NCBI RefSeq assembly: GCF_029227915.1
Contig: NC_079884.1
Location: 13,082,001-13,146,000 of the forward strand
Direction: 5' to 3'
Source of the DNA: Hydractinia symbiolongicarpus
Taxonomy: Eukaryota; Cnidaria; Hydrozoa; Anthoathecata; Hydractiniidae
DNA: 64,000 bases
Below, piece by piece: positions 51,101 through 61,555 of the stretch. The position numbers were made by a program, and so were the translations under genes. The notes below the pieces were generated by a model. The model had not been told where the DNA came from and searched no databases. It saw nothing but the letters and a program-made list of their open reading frames with translations. Numbering within the stretch: the first letter of the stretch is position 1; every line of letters begins with the position of its first letter.

Positions 51101-53500
51101 TATTATTCCTTAATTGTTCTGTAAACTCGTTCGATTATTCGTTTAACGTGTTATGTGCCGCATTTACAAGATAACAAACATTCTCGTTACCAGACCTCTT
51201 TGGGAGAGAATGGATAGCGGAAAATATAGTGTTATAAAAGAGTTTTCAAGGAAGACAACAACGAAACATTTACTTGGCATAGATGAAAATGTCCGGAGTC
51301 CATGAAATTTCTGGACGAATATTTATTTTCTTGATTCCATCATAAAGTGCTGGATCCCATGCTAAATCTTTATTCATCCACACCTAAATAAATACAACAT
51401 TGTTCATTGATTGCTAATGAGATATAAATGAATAGCCAAATTTCAACTTATACTATAAGTGACCGACTATACGCCCTGGGCGCTAATTAAAAAAGATGTG
51501 CATTATATTGGGCACAAAATTGAAAAATAAACCTTGTTTACTGTTTACAAGAAAACATAAGTACTTCTTTTTTGGTTCACCTCCTTCAAATAAAGGGCTA
51601 TGAACTTTTATTTATTTTGGACAGTATGCTTTGGGCGTTTATTAAAGCGTATTTATTGACATGATTAAGGTTTATCCTGGGTGGTTTGTTTTAGGTTTAG
51701 TACTGTGGTTCATGGGTCTGTATTTTCTGTACTGTGTGTCACGTGTTAGCATATTAAAACCTGTAAAGTTTATGTCGTAATCTATAGTTTATTTTAAACT
51801 TATATATGAAGACATTAAGTAGTATTCTCTGTGTTCAAGCGTGTTATTCAGAAGTTAGCGTTTTTAATCAACACGTGAATATGATGAAAACTTTAAACAC
51901 AGACTACAACTTCGCTCCCATGGCTTTTAGTCCTCTACCGCAGCTACACTTTTGTAAACAGTCCCAGAAATGTGTTCAGTTCAGAAAAATTGAAACAGAA
52001 GATAGAACGTAGTCAGATGATCTATAATTGTATATAGATGCTCAACTTTGTCTCTAGGTTCCAGTTCCTGTTAACGCCCTTTTGCAAATTACAGGCCGCA
52101 CCTAAGTCAACAGAACGTTTCCGAGGACTTTAAATCAAACTGGTAAGGAAACAAATTAATATGCCTAGTTAACACGCCATAGACAAGGCCAACATATAGT
52201 AAAAAATGAGTCTTGTATAGGTTTAGAATGTGGAAAACTACACAAGTAAATGTTATCACCTGCCTGACGTAAGCACTCAGTATGATCGCCTCACCAGATT
52301 CGCGTATATCAACAACTGACTGAAGTGTTAAACCAAAGGTGACATTAACTGGTCCGTTAAGATTTGGAAATGACGATCCACTACCGTTTCGGAATAGATC
52401 ATTGTGAAGTCGCATTTCAGTAGTAATGACTGTTGGTCCTGAAAATATTTATCAGTGAAGTGGAATAAAGCATGACGTCATACTTGACATTCACATTTAT
52501 CTATTTATACTACCGGGTACAGATAAATATGGCCAAAAAGTTTTAAGTAACCTTTTTGATGAATAAATGGCGAACCTCGTTACTAGGGCTCTTCTACGAG
52601 CCTAGTATGTAATTCTGAATACCATAGACGTAGGAGAGCTCTGGGGACGAGGTTGAAATAATAGCCATATTAACAATTCTATTACAACAGTTTCCATTTT
52701 ACAAATTTCTGAAAAATTTCATTTGTTAAGGAGCTTGGGTAAGAAGTTGTGCTGCATTAGCTGCAGTGGAAAAATGCATTAATAATTTTTGTCAATAAAA
52801 AGAATTGTGTTAATTTAAACCAATTAGCATTTATTATAAGCTTAGTAAGAAGTTTGTACTTTTTCGATGTTAAAACAATAAAAAAAATTTGTTGATTCAA
52901 AATTTCTTACTTAAGCTTTTCAATAGATTGAGTACTGTGATGCTTTCATAATGCCTGGACGACGTTGATAAAATTTTGATATTTTCAGGGGGCGTGTACT
53001 TGAAGGGAGGCCGTTTATTTTAAAGTAAACTCTCTTTAACCAACTGAATCATTCTCTGTTCTAAGTTTTATGGTAGTTGATAAATTTGAAAGTAGTGCAT
53101 GTTTCTGTGAAAGAAAGGAAGGGCAACATAAACACAAATAATAGAGTTCTCAAATATCTTCATCATTAATCCTGCTAGTCTAAGGATTCAATAAAGCGCC
53201 CCTTACTAAAGGGCGTTAATTAAGAAGGGGCGTTTAAAACAGGGAGGCATCATTTATTTGATGACGGCAAATATTTCGGCTTTTTTCTATATCGTATCCC
53301 AATACCTCTTCTAATTACGGTAGCGTTGAATATTAAGCTCGCTTGTTCATACATATTTTAAAAGGCTTTTCAAGTAGACTATAAAGTAAGTTAGACCTCA
53401 TCCTACCTTCAAAATCATAACCTTCCTTGTGGACGAAACATTTCGCCGACATGACAAAAGAAAACAACGCAATTATAAATTTCATTTTTTTCTTCCCCAT
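48172..53500 (-). CDS. Cys-loop ligand-gated ion channel subunit, nicotinic acetylcholine receptor-like
   Basis: This is a pentameric plasma-membrane channel subunit. Six exons join in phase: 53500-53407, 52438-52260, 51383-51274, 50879-50641, 49589-49389 and 48845-48172 (1497 nt, 498 residues). A signal peptide (KKKMKFIIALFSFVMSAKC) is followed by FGLTLQSVVDIRESGEAIIL. Loop motifs VWMNKDLAWDP and ISWTPDIFIYAN come next, then the Cys-loop C166-C180 (CTMNFRDYPFDSQVC). M1 follows, then M2 starting GERASFVLTILLALSW (-1' Glu, 6' Thr, 9' Leu, as in cation channels), M3 near residues 305-335, a long acidic cytoplasmic loop and M4 (IIALTLDKLFMYIFLGILS). Loop C (LSMDGTKQRKAYPGRTNPFS) has no vicinal Cys pair, so it is a non-alpha-type subunit by nAChR rules. 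The ligand cannot be read from the sequence. Confidence 0.9.
49675..50045 (+). repeat. dispersed repeat, copy 2, in receptor intron 4
   Basis: Related to 44255-44580 block by block and ending AAAAATTATGCTGGGTCTCC. It lies between receptor exons 4 and 5. The matching end words near 39705 suggest a third, shorter copy. Confidence 0.6.
52572..52655. repeat. 84-bp inverted-repeat (hairpin) unit in receptor intron 1
   Basis: The left arm GAACCTCGTTACTAGGGCTC and the reverse complement of the right arm CAACCTCGTCCCCAGAGCTC match at most positions. It lies between receptor exons 1 and 2. It is the clearest member of a miniature inverted-repeat family scattered over the window. Confidence 0.7.
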
Positions 53501-55105
53501 CGCTGTCCGTTTACATCATGTCACTAAAAATCCTTTTACTGAATATCAATGCTTTGGATTTGCAGCTTTCTATTGTAGAGATTAAAATTCAATAGCGTTC
53601 AATGGTTTCTAATTAAATCATCATAAGCTATCAGAAGAAATGGAATAACAAATAACAACCTTGGTTCCAGGCCGTCAGCATTTAGTTGTTTGTATTCAGA
53701 GACATGACACTGTATATCAACAAACAGTAATTTTATTTATTTGTTTGTTAATTCTTGCTTAATTGTCACAAAATACGGTTCATATCAATCTCGTTATTAG
53801 GACTGATATGTAGTCAGACAGACATTGGGACAGCTTTGGGAACAACAATCCCGGACATAATTTTTTGCACAGAACAGCGGAAATTCATAGCTCATAACCA
53901 CAAGCAGTTGGGAAAGCCGTTTCTATGTAAGTAACACACAGTTCGGACTTTCCGACAGTTTTTTTCCCAGGATATTTTGCCTCAACTTTATAGAGAACCA
54001 GAACGAGGTACTACAATGCCAGTAACGAGTTCAATCTATTATCCTGGTTTGTAAGTATTTGGTAATTTTCACTAGTTTGGTAAATGAAATAAGAAAATTT
54101 AACCTTGAAGTCTGTATTGTAAAGCGTCGCTCATTGTGCGGGTGGTGGATTTATGATAACTGCAAAGAATTTCTTTCCTTTTTGCATTCTGCAAAAGTAT
54201 GACGACTGATGTTCGGGGGAATGAATAGGAAATGGCTGTTTGTGATTTTTCGCGAAATTTAATTCTCGCAAACTATTAGGACTTTGCGAAACTTAGTTTT
54301 CGCGAAAATTATCTCTTGAGGTAACTTTTATGTGAAACACAGTCCGACTTTCTACGAATTTTAAAACATAATTTCAAATTTAAATCAATTATATAACCTA
54401 GAAGAAAAAAGAAATTAAATGAAATAGTTTTTAGGTTGACACTCTGACAATGATTAAGATTAAAATTTTTCTTTCGCACATTCATTAGAAAATAGTATAT
54501 GATCTCTGATTTTTCCCACAAAAAAGATAGGAATCTATAATGTTTCTGATTCGCCTTAATTAAATAAAAAGGTACCTCCCCTAAAAATTTGAAATTGTTT
54601 TGAAAGGAACTACGAAACAGGCTGCTATTATGACTTCAGTGGTATACACGAATATACATCGAGGTATTAAAAAAGTTCTTTCCACAAGCTAGAAAAACAG
54701 CGTGTTTGTGCAGAATTCGAAACGATTCTTAACCTTAACGAAATACCCCCATAAAGGCAAGTTTACAAGATAAAGAGCATTGTAGGACATTCCAACAGGT
54801 ATCTAAAGAAGGTTCTTGTAAAAAAGATGGCAACTTGAAACATCTAAAAAGCTGACAGGAATTTTTATTACTTACATCGGCATTGTGATTTAAATGATTT
54901 ATAAACATCCCGCATGCAAAATGTCCCCAGGGCTTGTGAAGTTTGTATTGGGACAAAATCTGAACTTTTTCTGTTTAAAAATATAAAAACTTAACAAGCC
55001 CTGGGATCGAGGTTGGTGTAAGCTATGACAACCTTGTTAAAAAGTAGATGTAAAGTCCTCTGCGTAGTATAAAAAATTAAGCTTGGCAGAGGAGAAAAAC
55101 AAGAA

Positions 55106-55194
55106 TTCGAATATTTCCAGCAAGGTGGTTTATTTCGAATATTTCCAGCAAGGTGGTTTCTGGGAGTTTTAGAAGACTCCCAGAAACCACCTTG
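55106..55194. repeat. 28-bp direct repeat leading into a perfect 19-bp stem-loop
   Basis: The words TTCGAATATTTCCAGCAAGG occur at 55106 and 55134. The second copy runs into CAAGGTGGTTTCTGGGAGT (55149-55167), which is exactly inverted at 55176-55194 after the 8-nt loop TTTAGAAG. Confidence 0.85.
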
Positions 55195-55320
55195 TTTTAA
55201 TCAAGTAAGTTTCCCTGATCAAATCTGGTAGCACAATTTCCTTTTTGGGCAGCAAAAACCATTTACAATGTCAATTTTGTTCAAGAGAAAACACAGGAGC
55301 AGAAAGTAAAAGACAATGAT

Positions 55321-55386
55321 CAACCTCGACCCCAGGTTCTTTTCTCTGAGGATCTTTCCTTAGAAGAGGCACTGGAGACGAAGTTG
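55321..55386. repeat. 66-bp inverted pair of the dispersed motif
   Basis: CAACCTCGACCCCAGG at the left and CTGGAGACGAAGTTGG at the right are imperfect inverses of each other, 34 bp apart. It is the same family as the 52572-52655 unit. Confidence 0.6.
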
Positions 55387-56004
55387 GACAATGGCAAACA
55401 CACCACTTGAATTTAAACCATTGTTTACTATTGTTTTAAAACACCACTGTTTTGTCCTAAACACGTGCCCTTCATAGGTAGAATTTATTTCTACTAAACG
55501 GAACCAACATTGTTTCCAGGGTTAGAGGCAAAATACCCTTAAGAATGAGTTTGTTACCAAAGCCACATCGCTGTGAATGGTTCACCTAGGCTAAATAATC
55601 TTCTTATGTTTTAAAGTAAAACTTAATTTGGAAACTGGAAGTGGAATATAAGAAAGCAAAGAGCCAAACCATGTTTTCTCTTAAAAAAATTCTAAGTAAA
55701 AAGCTTTCGGCAAACAAAAAAAGCAGTTTTATTTTTGATGTATTATTATTATTATTTATTATTATTTGCATAGTTTATTTACAATTGAAAATAAATTCCT
55801 TCTTTTTCTCCACGACAACAATAATAACTATCTTTTATTTCAAGAAAACAGCAGCTGTTTGTGTTTTCATAACGTTTAAACATTTTTCGCTTTTACATTA
55901 TTTCTGAGAGATTCATCTCTAGTACAAAAACCTGGTCGCACTGCATACGCCACTTAAATCACCGCGAAGGTGAGCATTTAAATTTTACCCCGTGGAGGAG
56001 AACA

Positions 56005-58603
56005 TCAGCACCATTCATTGTCATCATCATCGACATTCGTTGCCACATTTGACACTCCTGCAACGGTTTTAAATGGCTGCTGACTGGCGACGCCACCCTC
56101 ACTCACACGTGCTATTTGGTTGTTAATTTGAGATATCATGCTGTCGTAATATTGTTGGGATGGCATTCCATTCAGCAATTCGTTATCATTAGCGTAATAG
56201 CTGCGAGGCGAAGTTCTATCACCTAAATGGAAAAGTAGACTAGTTTATATCAGAATAGCGCGCTATGGAACTGCGAATTATTCGTAAATTGTCAAATCAG
56301 TCATGCATAAGGTTTATCTTTTTCCCACCACACTGACTTTCAGGGGGAAAATGTATTTTGTTTGAACAGAACAGGGGATGGATAATTAGTCTCGGTTACT
56401 GTGGAGAGATAAAGATAAATATGCCGAAAAATTGAGCTACAGTTATCACATTCCTGTAGAACCTTTCCCGTCTTTTCAAAATCCAATTTAGGGAAAATAT
56501 TTTATTTCTTGACATTCCCTGTCTAATGTAGATTTCCCCTGATTTTCCATTCGGTACGAACCCTACATGTCAAAATCTATCCTGACATTGTATTATGGTA
56601 TTGTACTACATAATTTTTTCTTGACTGTTAGGATATTCTGTCAGTCTTCTTACGATCACTCTAGTCACTGTATATAGTGTAATACATATATCGGACATTA
56701 TGCCGTTTTTTTTGCTTTTATCTTCCTTATGCTAACTTGCTATGTTATCGACAGCTGCCCTGCTTTTTGAAGGAACTATTATTAGTTTCCCCAAGTTACA
56801 AAGTTTGCTGGCTAAAATATAAGAAGTGCACGTACTTTCGGGTAGCCAGAACTTCGAGGACAGAAAACTAAATTAACTTTTTTTAACCAGTAAAGAAAAA
56901 GTAATAAATTATCTGCGGAAAATGCCAATGTGCTTTTGTAACACATGGTCAAACGATGTTAAGAATTGACTACATAGTACTTACCTATAGAATTGCCGTT
57001 CCTTCTCGGTGAGTACGGTCTTCTATCTTTCTGATGACGATGTTGGTTGTCATTCATCATGGGTGTCATATATTCCGTTCTATAGCCATGTTTCTGCGGA
57101 GAAGCCTGTCCTCCATGTGTCCGGTATGCGTCACCAATTGAGGCGCGATATTCGTAATTGCTGTTGTTGTCACTACTGTGGATATTCGCAAAATTATCGT
57201 CTATAGGCTTAAAATTGGAATCCGCATTTGCCTTCGGATAACCTCTACTATCTAATCTATTTTCTAGAGAAGACCGTGGATCGTAAATATTATACCTATT
57301 GTCTTCGTGAGGATATAACGCAACGCGGTTATCTGATTGGTTCGTTCCATGTCTACTGTCTAAAACATACCTCGACGTACGAGTGGTACTATCTCTGTAA
57401 TTCCGCCTATCAGAAGGAGGTTCGTATTGTCCTCCATCGTAGTGGTTAAATGTTTCTAAATTTTCTTTCGACAGTTCTTGTCTATAATGCTGTGTTTTGC
57501 GCGGATCAGATAAAGTCCTCGGCCTACTGTCATGATGCTGAAAGTCATACTTTAAACTATCAACCCTACTATCATGTCTGGGATCGTTGCTGTAATTGCT
57601 CTGTTTATAATTGTTCATATAATGTGGATCACGCGAGTTGATCTCTACCAAACCTGAGCCTGAATGCGAGGCAACTCTTCTATGAGAAGCATTTACGGGA
57701 ACGCTAAAGGACTGGTTGATACGTCGAGCTGAGGGTGAACCTTGACTTTGATGTCTAAGGTCTCCATTCTGCCTGCTGTGTTGCAAATGCACAGCTCCGT
57801 GAGAACCTCTAGGTGTGGTAGGAGCAGAGTGTGAATATAACGGTCTCGTCGCGACAGGTTTATTCGGTTGATACCGCACAGATGACGCTTTGTTTATCGA
57901 GTCATATTGTAAAGATTGACCAGGCGCTGTTCTACGATGGGGCACGATAACATTCCCGTTCGAATTCGTTCGTAAACTTGGCGTGCGTGATACGATTGGG
58001 AGGTGTTGCTTGGACGTTTTGTTATAAGTCGGTGACAATGAGTTAGTTTTTGTGGCAGCATTACTTGCAGATACAACCTATGAAAACAGATGTACAAAAT
58101 TAATTAATTTACTCTAAAATCAAAAGGCCATCCATATCTGTGATTTCTAGAAATAGGAACAAACTGGTGTCACATTGAAGCGAAGTAATTATCAGTGAGC
58201 GTTTTTCAAGCAACAAAGAAAAAAGTATGACGAATTGTTTATTTCAGAATGGCCGGCTAATTTTTACTTCTAAAATGAAAATTCTCTGACTTCCTGTGAC
58301 TGAATTTAAACAAAAAATTCTCGACTTAGAAAAAGCATTTACTAAACTTGACTTTTGCCTCTATTTTGACATTTCCCGGTGTGTATTAGACATAAACGCA
58401 TTTATCAGCTTCTGCTTTGCTCTACAGATATAATTTGACTCACTGTTTTCGTCGGAACGTCTTTATGAATTGGATCCTTCCCACTTTGAGTGGTCGCGAT
58501 ATTACTTTCCTTGTTGAACTTAAAAAAACTTGGTAAGTCACTCCACGAAGATCGTCTTCTCAGTTGTTTATCGCGGGTATGATGTGGATTATCATGCTGA
58601 GTC
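56005..58603 (-). CDS. Arg/Ser/Tyr-rich low-complexity protein exons; calcium channel C-terminal tail or separate gene
   Basis: Three exons join in phase: 58603-58444, 58077-56985 and 56222-56005. The first must be entered in phase 2 (one base completes a codon) and encodes TQHDNPHHTRDKQ, then RRRSSWSDLPSFFKFN. The second is a 364-codon stretch rich in Arg, Ser, Asn, Tyr, His and Asp, with many DSR, DPR and NYR words, and is probably disordered. The third ends in an acidic DDDDNEWC before the stop, and was too short to stand out as an open frame. I recognise no domain. Upstream donors in the right phase are the calcium channel exon at 61559 and two short ATG-containing exons at 59076 and 60969. 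Long disordered tails are usual in CaV1 and CaV2 channels, so a channel tail is plausible, but a separate gene is equally possible. Confidence 0.7.
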
Positions 58604-58765
58604 CTGAGAAAAAAAATTGTTTATGGATGTTCACAGAAAGTACTAAATACAACCAAACAACAAAAACTAAAAAGAAAATTAAACAAACAAAAAATGTTTT
58701 TTTTAATTCAGCATGAACAGAAGAACTTAAGGAAAATTGAGAAGTCATTAACTTTCTTGTATTAG

Positions 58766-58828
58766 TGATTTCGCTGGATGTATTAATGATTTCACTGGAT
58801 GTATTAATGATTTCACTGGATGTATTTT
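58766..58828. repeat. three tandem 21-bp units
   Basis: TGATTTCRCTGGATGTATTA-type units start at 58766, 58787 and 58808, in the intron between the 59076 exon and the 58603 exon. Confidence 0.9.
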
Positions 58829-59075
58829 GAAGCAGTACATGGTCATTTAAAAGGTGGGATCAGGCTTACAGACGTTGATAACGATTTAAAGATGATAAGA
58901 TAAACACAGTAATGAGTCATCTCTTTTGTATGCAAAATAATTTTACACATATGTTACTCTTGTTTTCAATGAATTTCGAATTCTAACACAAAACATCGTC
59001 GTCCCTTCAATGTTGACTTTGCTATAACGCAGCGTTACTTCTAACCATTATTTCCAGCACGTAAACATTACTTAC

Positions 59076-59164
59076 GGAATAGAAGCGAATTCGTTTATAG
59101 TACTGCCAAGGTCGTTAATAAATTCTTTAAATTTCTGAAGTCCATACATATTTTTCTTATTCAT
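59076..59164 (-). CDS. candidate alternative first exon B of the tail transcript
   Basis: The ATG at 59162-59164 opens a frame MNKKNMYGLQKFKEFINDLG followed by STINEFASI, ending with CC before the donor GTAAGT. It joins exon 58603 in phase 2, giving Pro. Any acceptor in front that would receive a phase-2 donor meets a stop at once, so it works as a first coding exon rather than an internal one. The 29 residues look like an amphipathic helix. Confirmation needs transcripts. Confidence 0.5.
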
Positions 59165-60968
59165 TAGCTAAGGCTTGTAAAAAAATAAAAAAAAAACATA
59201 TTCCAAAATGAAACGTTTTACGATTCTTGTTTTTCTTTAATTTTTCAAAAATTAATTTTTCCGTTACTCTCGTTTTAATTTCTTGTCGCTTGAAGAAACA
59301 TTTTCTCTCGACATCTTCGGCCAGAAATTCCACTGAAATATTATTCATGCATGAGGAATAATTACTCGCGAACACCTTGCTTCGACTAAACCCGGGGGTT
59401 GCGTTACGTTTTATTTGGAAACACGAAAAAATGTGTTGTTTTTTAAAGAAGAAGATACACTGGTCAAGCGCGGAGAGAGAGGTCTGTGGAAAAGAAGTTT
59501 AAGTTTAAATTAGATTGAATAAGCATCACGTACAACCAAAAGATAGAAAAATTCAAGCAAAAGCTAAATACAATCATCATCGGCGATGTTGAAATACATG
59601 CGTAAACCAAACAGCTTTTGTTTAAAAATGTAAATATATGTTTACTTTGCAACTTTCCCCCCTCTTTCCTCCCTATCGCTTTTTCTACACCTGCCTACGT
59701 AACAGTCTAGTGCCAATTGTAACATTTGGCTCACCTCCACTAGGCGATATATTCTTTGGACTAAAAAAATTAAAGCTCCTGATTGGTTGACGTAGGATAA
59801 CTGCGCCGACCAGTCAATCAAAATACTTCAAATTGTCGTGCTCACGATATCCTTCGTAGTGGAGTTAAACCTTATGAAAAAAATTTCTTGTCCTAAATTG
59901 TCCTAAAATAACTATGTTTGGGATGGACTAAGGGTAATTTTTTCATTGACATAGTTAACGTAGCAAAAAGAATGCTGACAGAAGTAAATAAAAACTGATT
60001 GTTCGTTATGACAAATATTTATAAAAATAAAAAATAGACAAAACGCTTTGATGATAAATTAAAAGCTGATTTTTCCGCCATTTTTCACTAATTTAAAAAA
60101 GTAAAAGAAACAAACATTATTATTACATAAAAAAAAATAGATGCAATTATATTCCCGACTTACTTTTTCCCGACAGTTTTTATATTTACTTTCGATTAAA
60201 AAAAAATCATAAATTTTTCAACAATTACACAACCCCCGTCTTCAAAGGTCGTATTATTGTTAAAATAAATAGAAAAGAAAAAGTATTGTGCCACCATCCA
60301 CGATCTGTTCGATAAAACTGTAGAAGCGAAATAAATATATATAAGAAAAGAAGAAAAGAAAAAATCTAAATAATTGATGAAAGATGAAGAAAAAGCTCTT
60401 ACGCGTCGACCTTAATACATTTCTCTCGAGCTATCAAAACAAGGAAAAACAACAAAACTCACAAGTGAGAGAAAAAATCGATATGAATTTTTTGCTCGCT
60501 TATTAACTTGACTCGGTAACCTTTTCCATATTGTTTTATATCACGGATTTTATTAGCCAAATTTTCATACATTACAAAAGAATTCGAAACTCTAAGACTT
60601 TAAGGATATTTAAGAATATGAGTAGTAGATTGAAAGCCTGTCCCAAATGGTTTCAAATGTAATGCTTTTATATCTCATTATATTTTAAAAAACCATATGT
60701 CCTTAAACTCCGTAAAAATGTGAAAAATAGGTACTGACATTTTAGGCCGAAATTTACGAAAAATTGGAACCATGAAGTCTTTAAACTTCTTAATACCTTC
60801 TACATTCAGTTTAATAAGTTAAAAACCGTGGGTTTCCAGATTTTCGGCTCCCTTTAATAATACTTCACACCTTATCGAAAGACAATATATAAGATCAGAC
60901 TATAAAGTGAAGCAAAAAATTGAAATACAAAAATCAAAAAAAGAAAAATGATTCAGCTTTTTTCTTAC

Positions 60969-61003
60969 CTGAAAAAGATCGGCGAGGTTAACTTCTTAAA
61001 CAT
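60969..61003 (-). CDS. candidate alternative first exon A of the tail transcript
   Basis: The ATG at 61001-61003 opens MFKKLTSPIFF and ends with AG before the donor GTAAGA. It joins exon 58603 in phase 2, giving Arg. Acceptors that would make it an internal exon after a phase-2 donor produce stops. The exon is very short, so the call rests on the ATG, the strong donor and the matching phase. Confidence 0.4.
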
Positions 61004-61555
61004 ATTCAAAGAGAAAAACTAATTTTAAAAACCCGTCTTCTTGTTAATTTCAACGCTTTTGTGTATACTACGCGTCAAATTTGAGACCTCCATTTTTCCT
61101 CCCTCAACTCCATTTCTCACTTTCTAGCTCTATTCAGGCAGATGTTGAAAAGCTTCAATATGCAAATTGTCCTTCCTTGTTATAACAAAACCGCTATATT
61201 CAGGGCATTTATTGGTTCGAATATAATTTAAAAGGGTTTTGCGTTTTAAGAACAGCAGAAATTTAAAATTATGAGTAACTCAACGCTTGTTTGAAAAATA
61301 AAGCTTTTTTTCATTAACCAATCTATTTTGCAGGTTCATTAAAATGTCACAGTCGGATATATTAGAAAAACACCTTGTGTTTAAAGAATCACGAAAAAAT
61401 TAATTAAGCTGTTATTTTCGCGCGCTTTAAGTGCGTATCCAAAAGCCATTGTCAGAAACGGAAAATATCTAAAAGTTATTACTTAAAAACTCATGGCCGC
61501 GATTTTGCGTAAAAAACACATCTTTTAAAATATTAAAAACAAAGTAGATACTACT

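Larger units (their letters stand above)
53501..56004. other. intergenic spacer rich in inverted repeats
   Basis: No exon was recognised. It holds the receptor promoter at its left side. Dispersed motif copies lie at 53656-53671, 54999-55015, 55321-55336 and 55371-55386. A hairpin (54922-54944 with 54987-55005), a perfect 19-bp stem-loop (55149-55194), and a block of TTCGCGAAATTTAATTCTCG palindromic sequence (54245-54310) are also present. An 88-codon frame at 55641-55907 has no recognisable feature. Confidence 0.5.
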
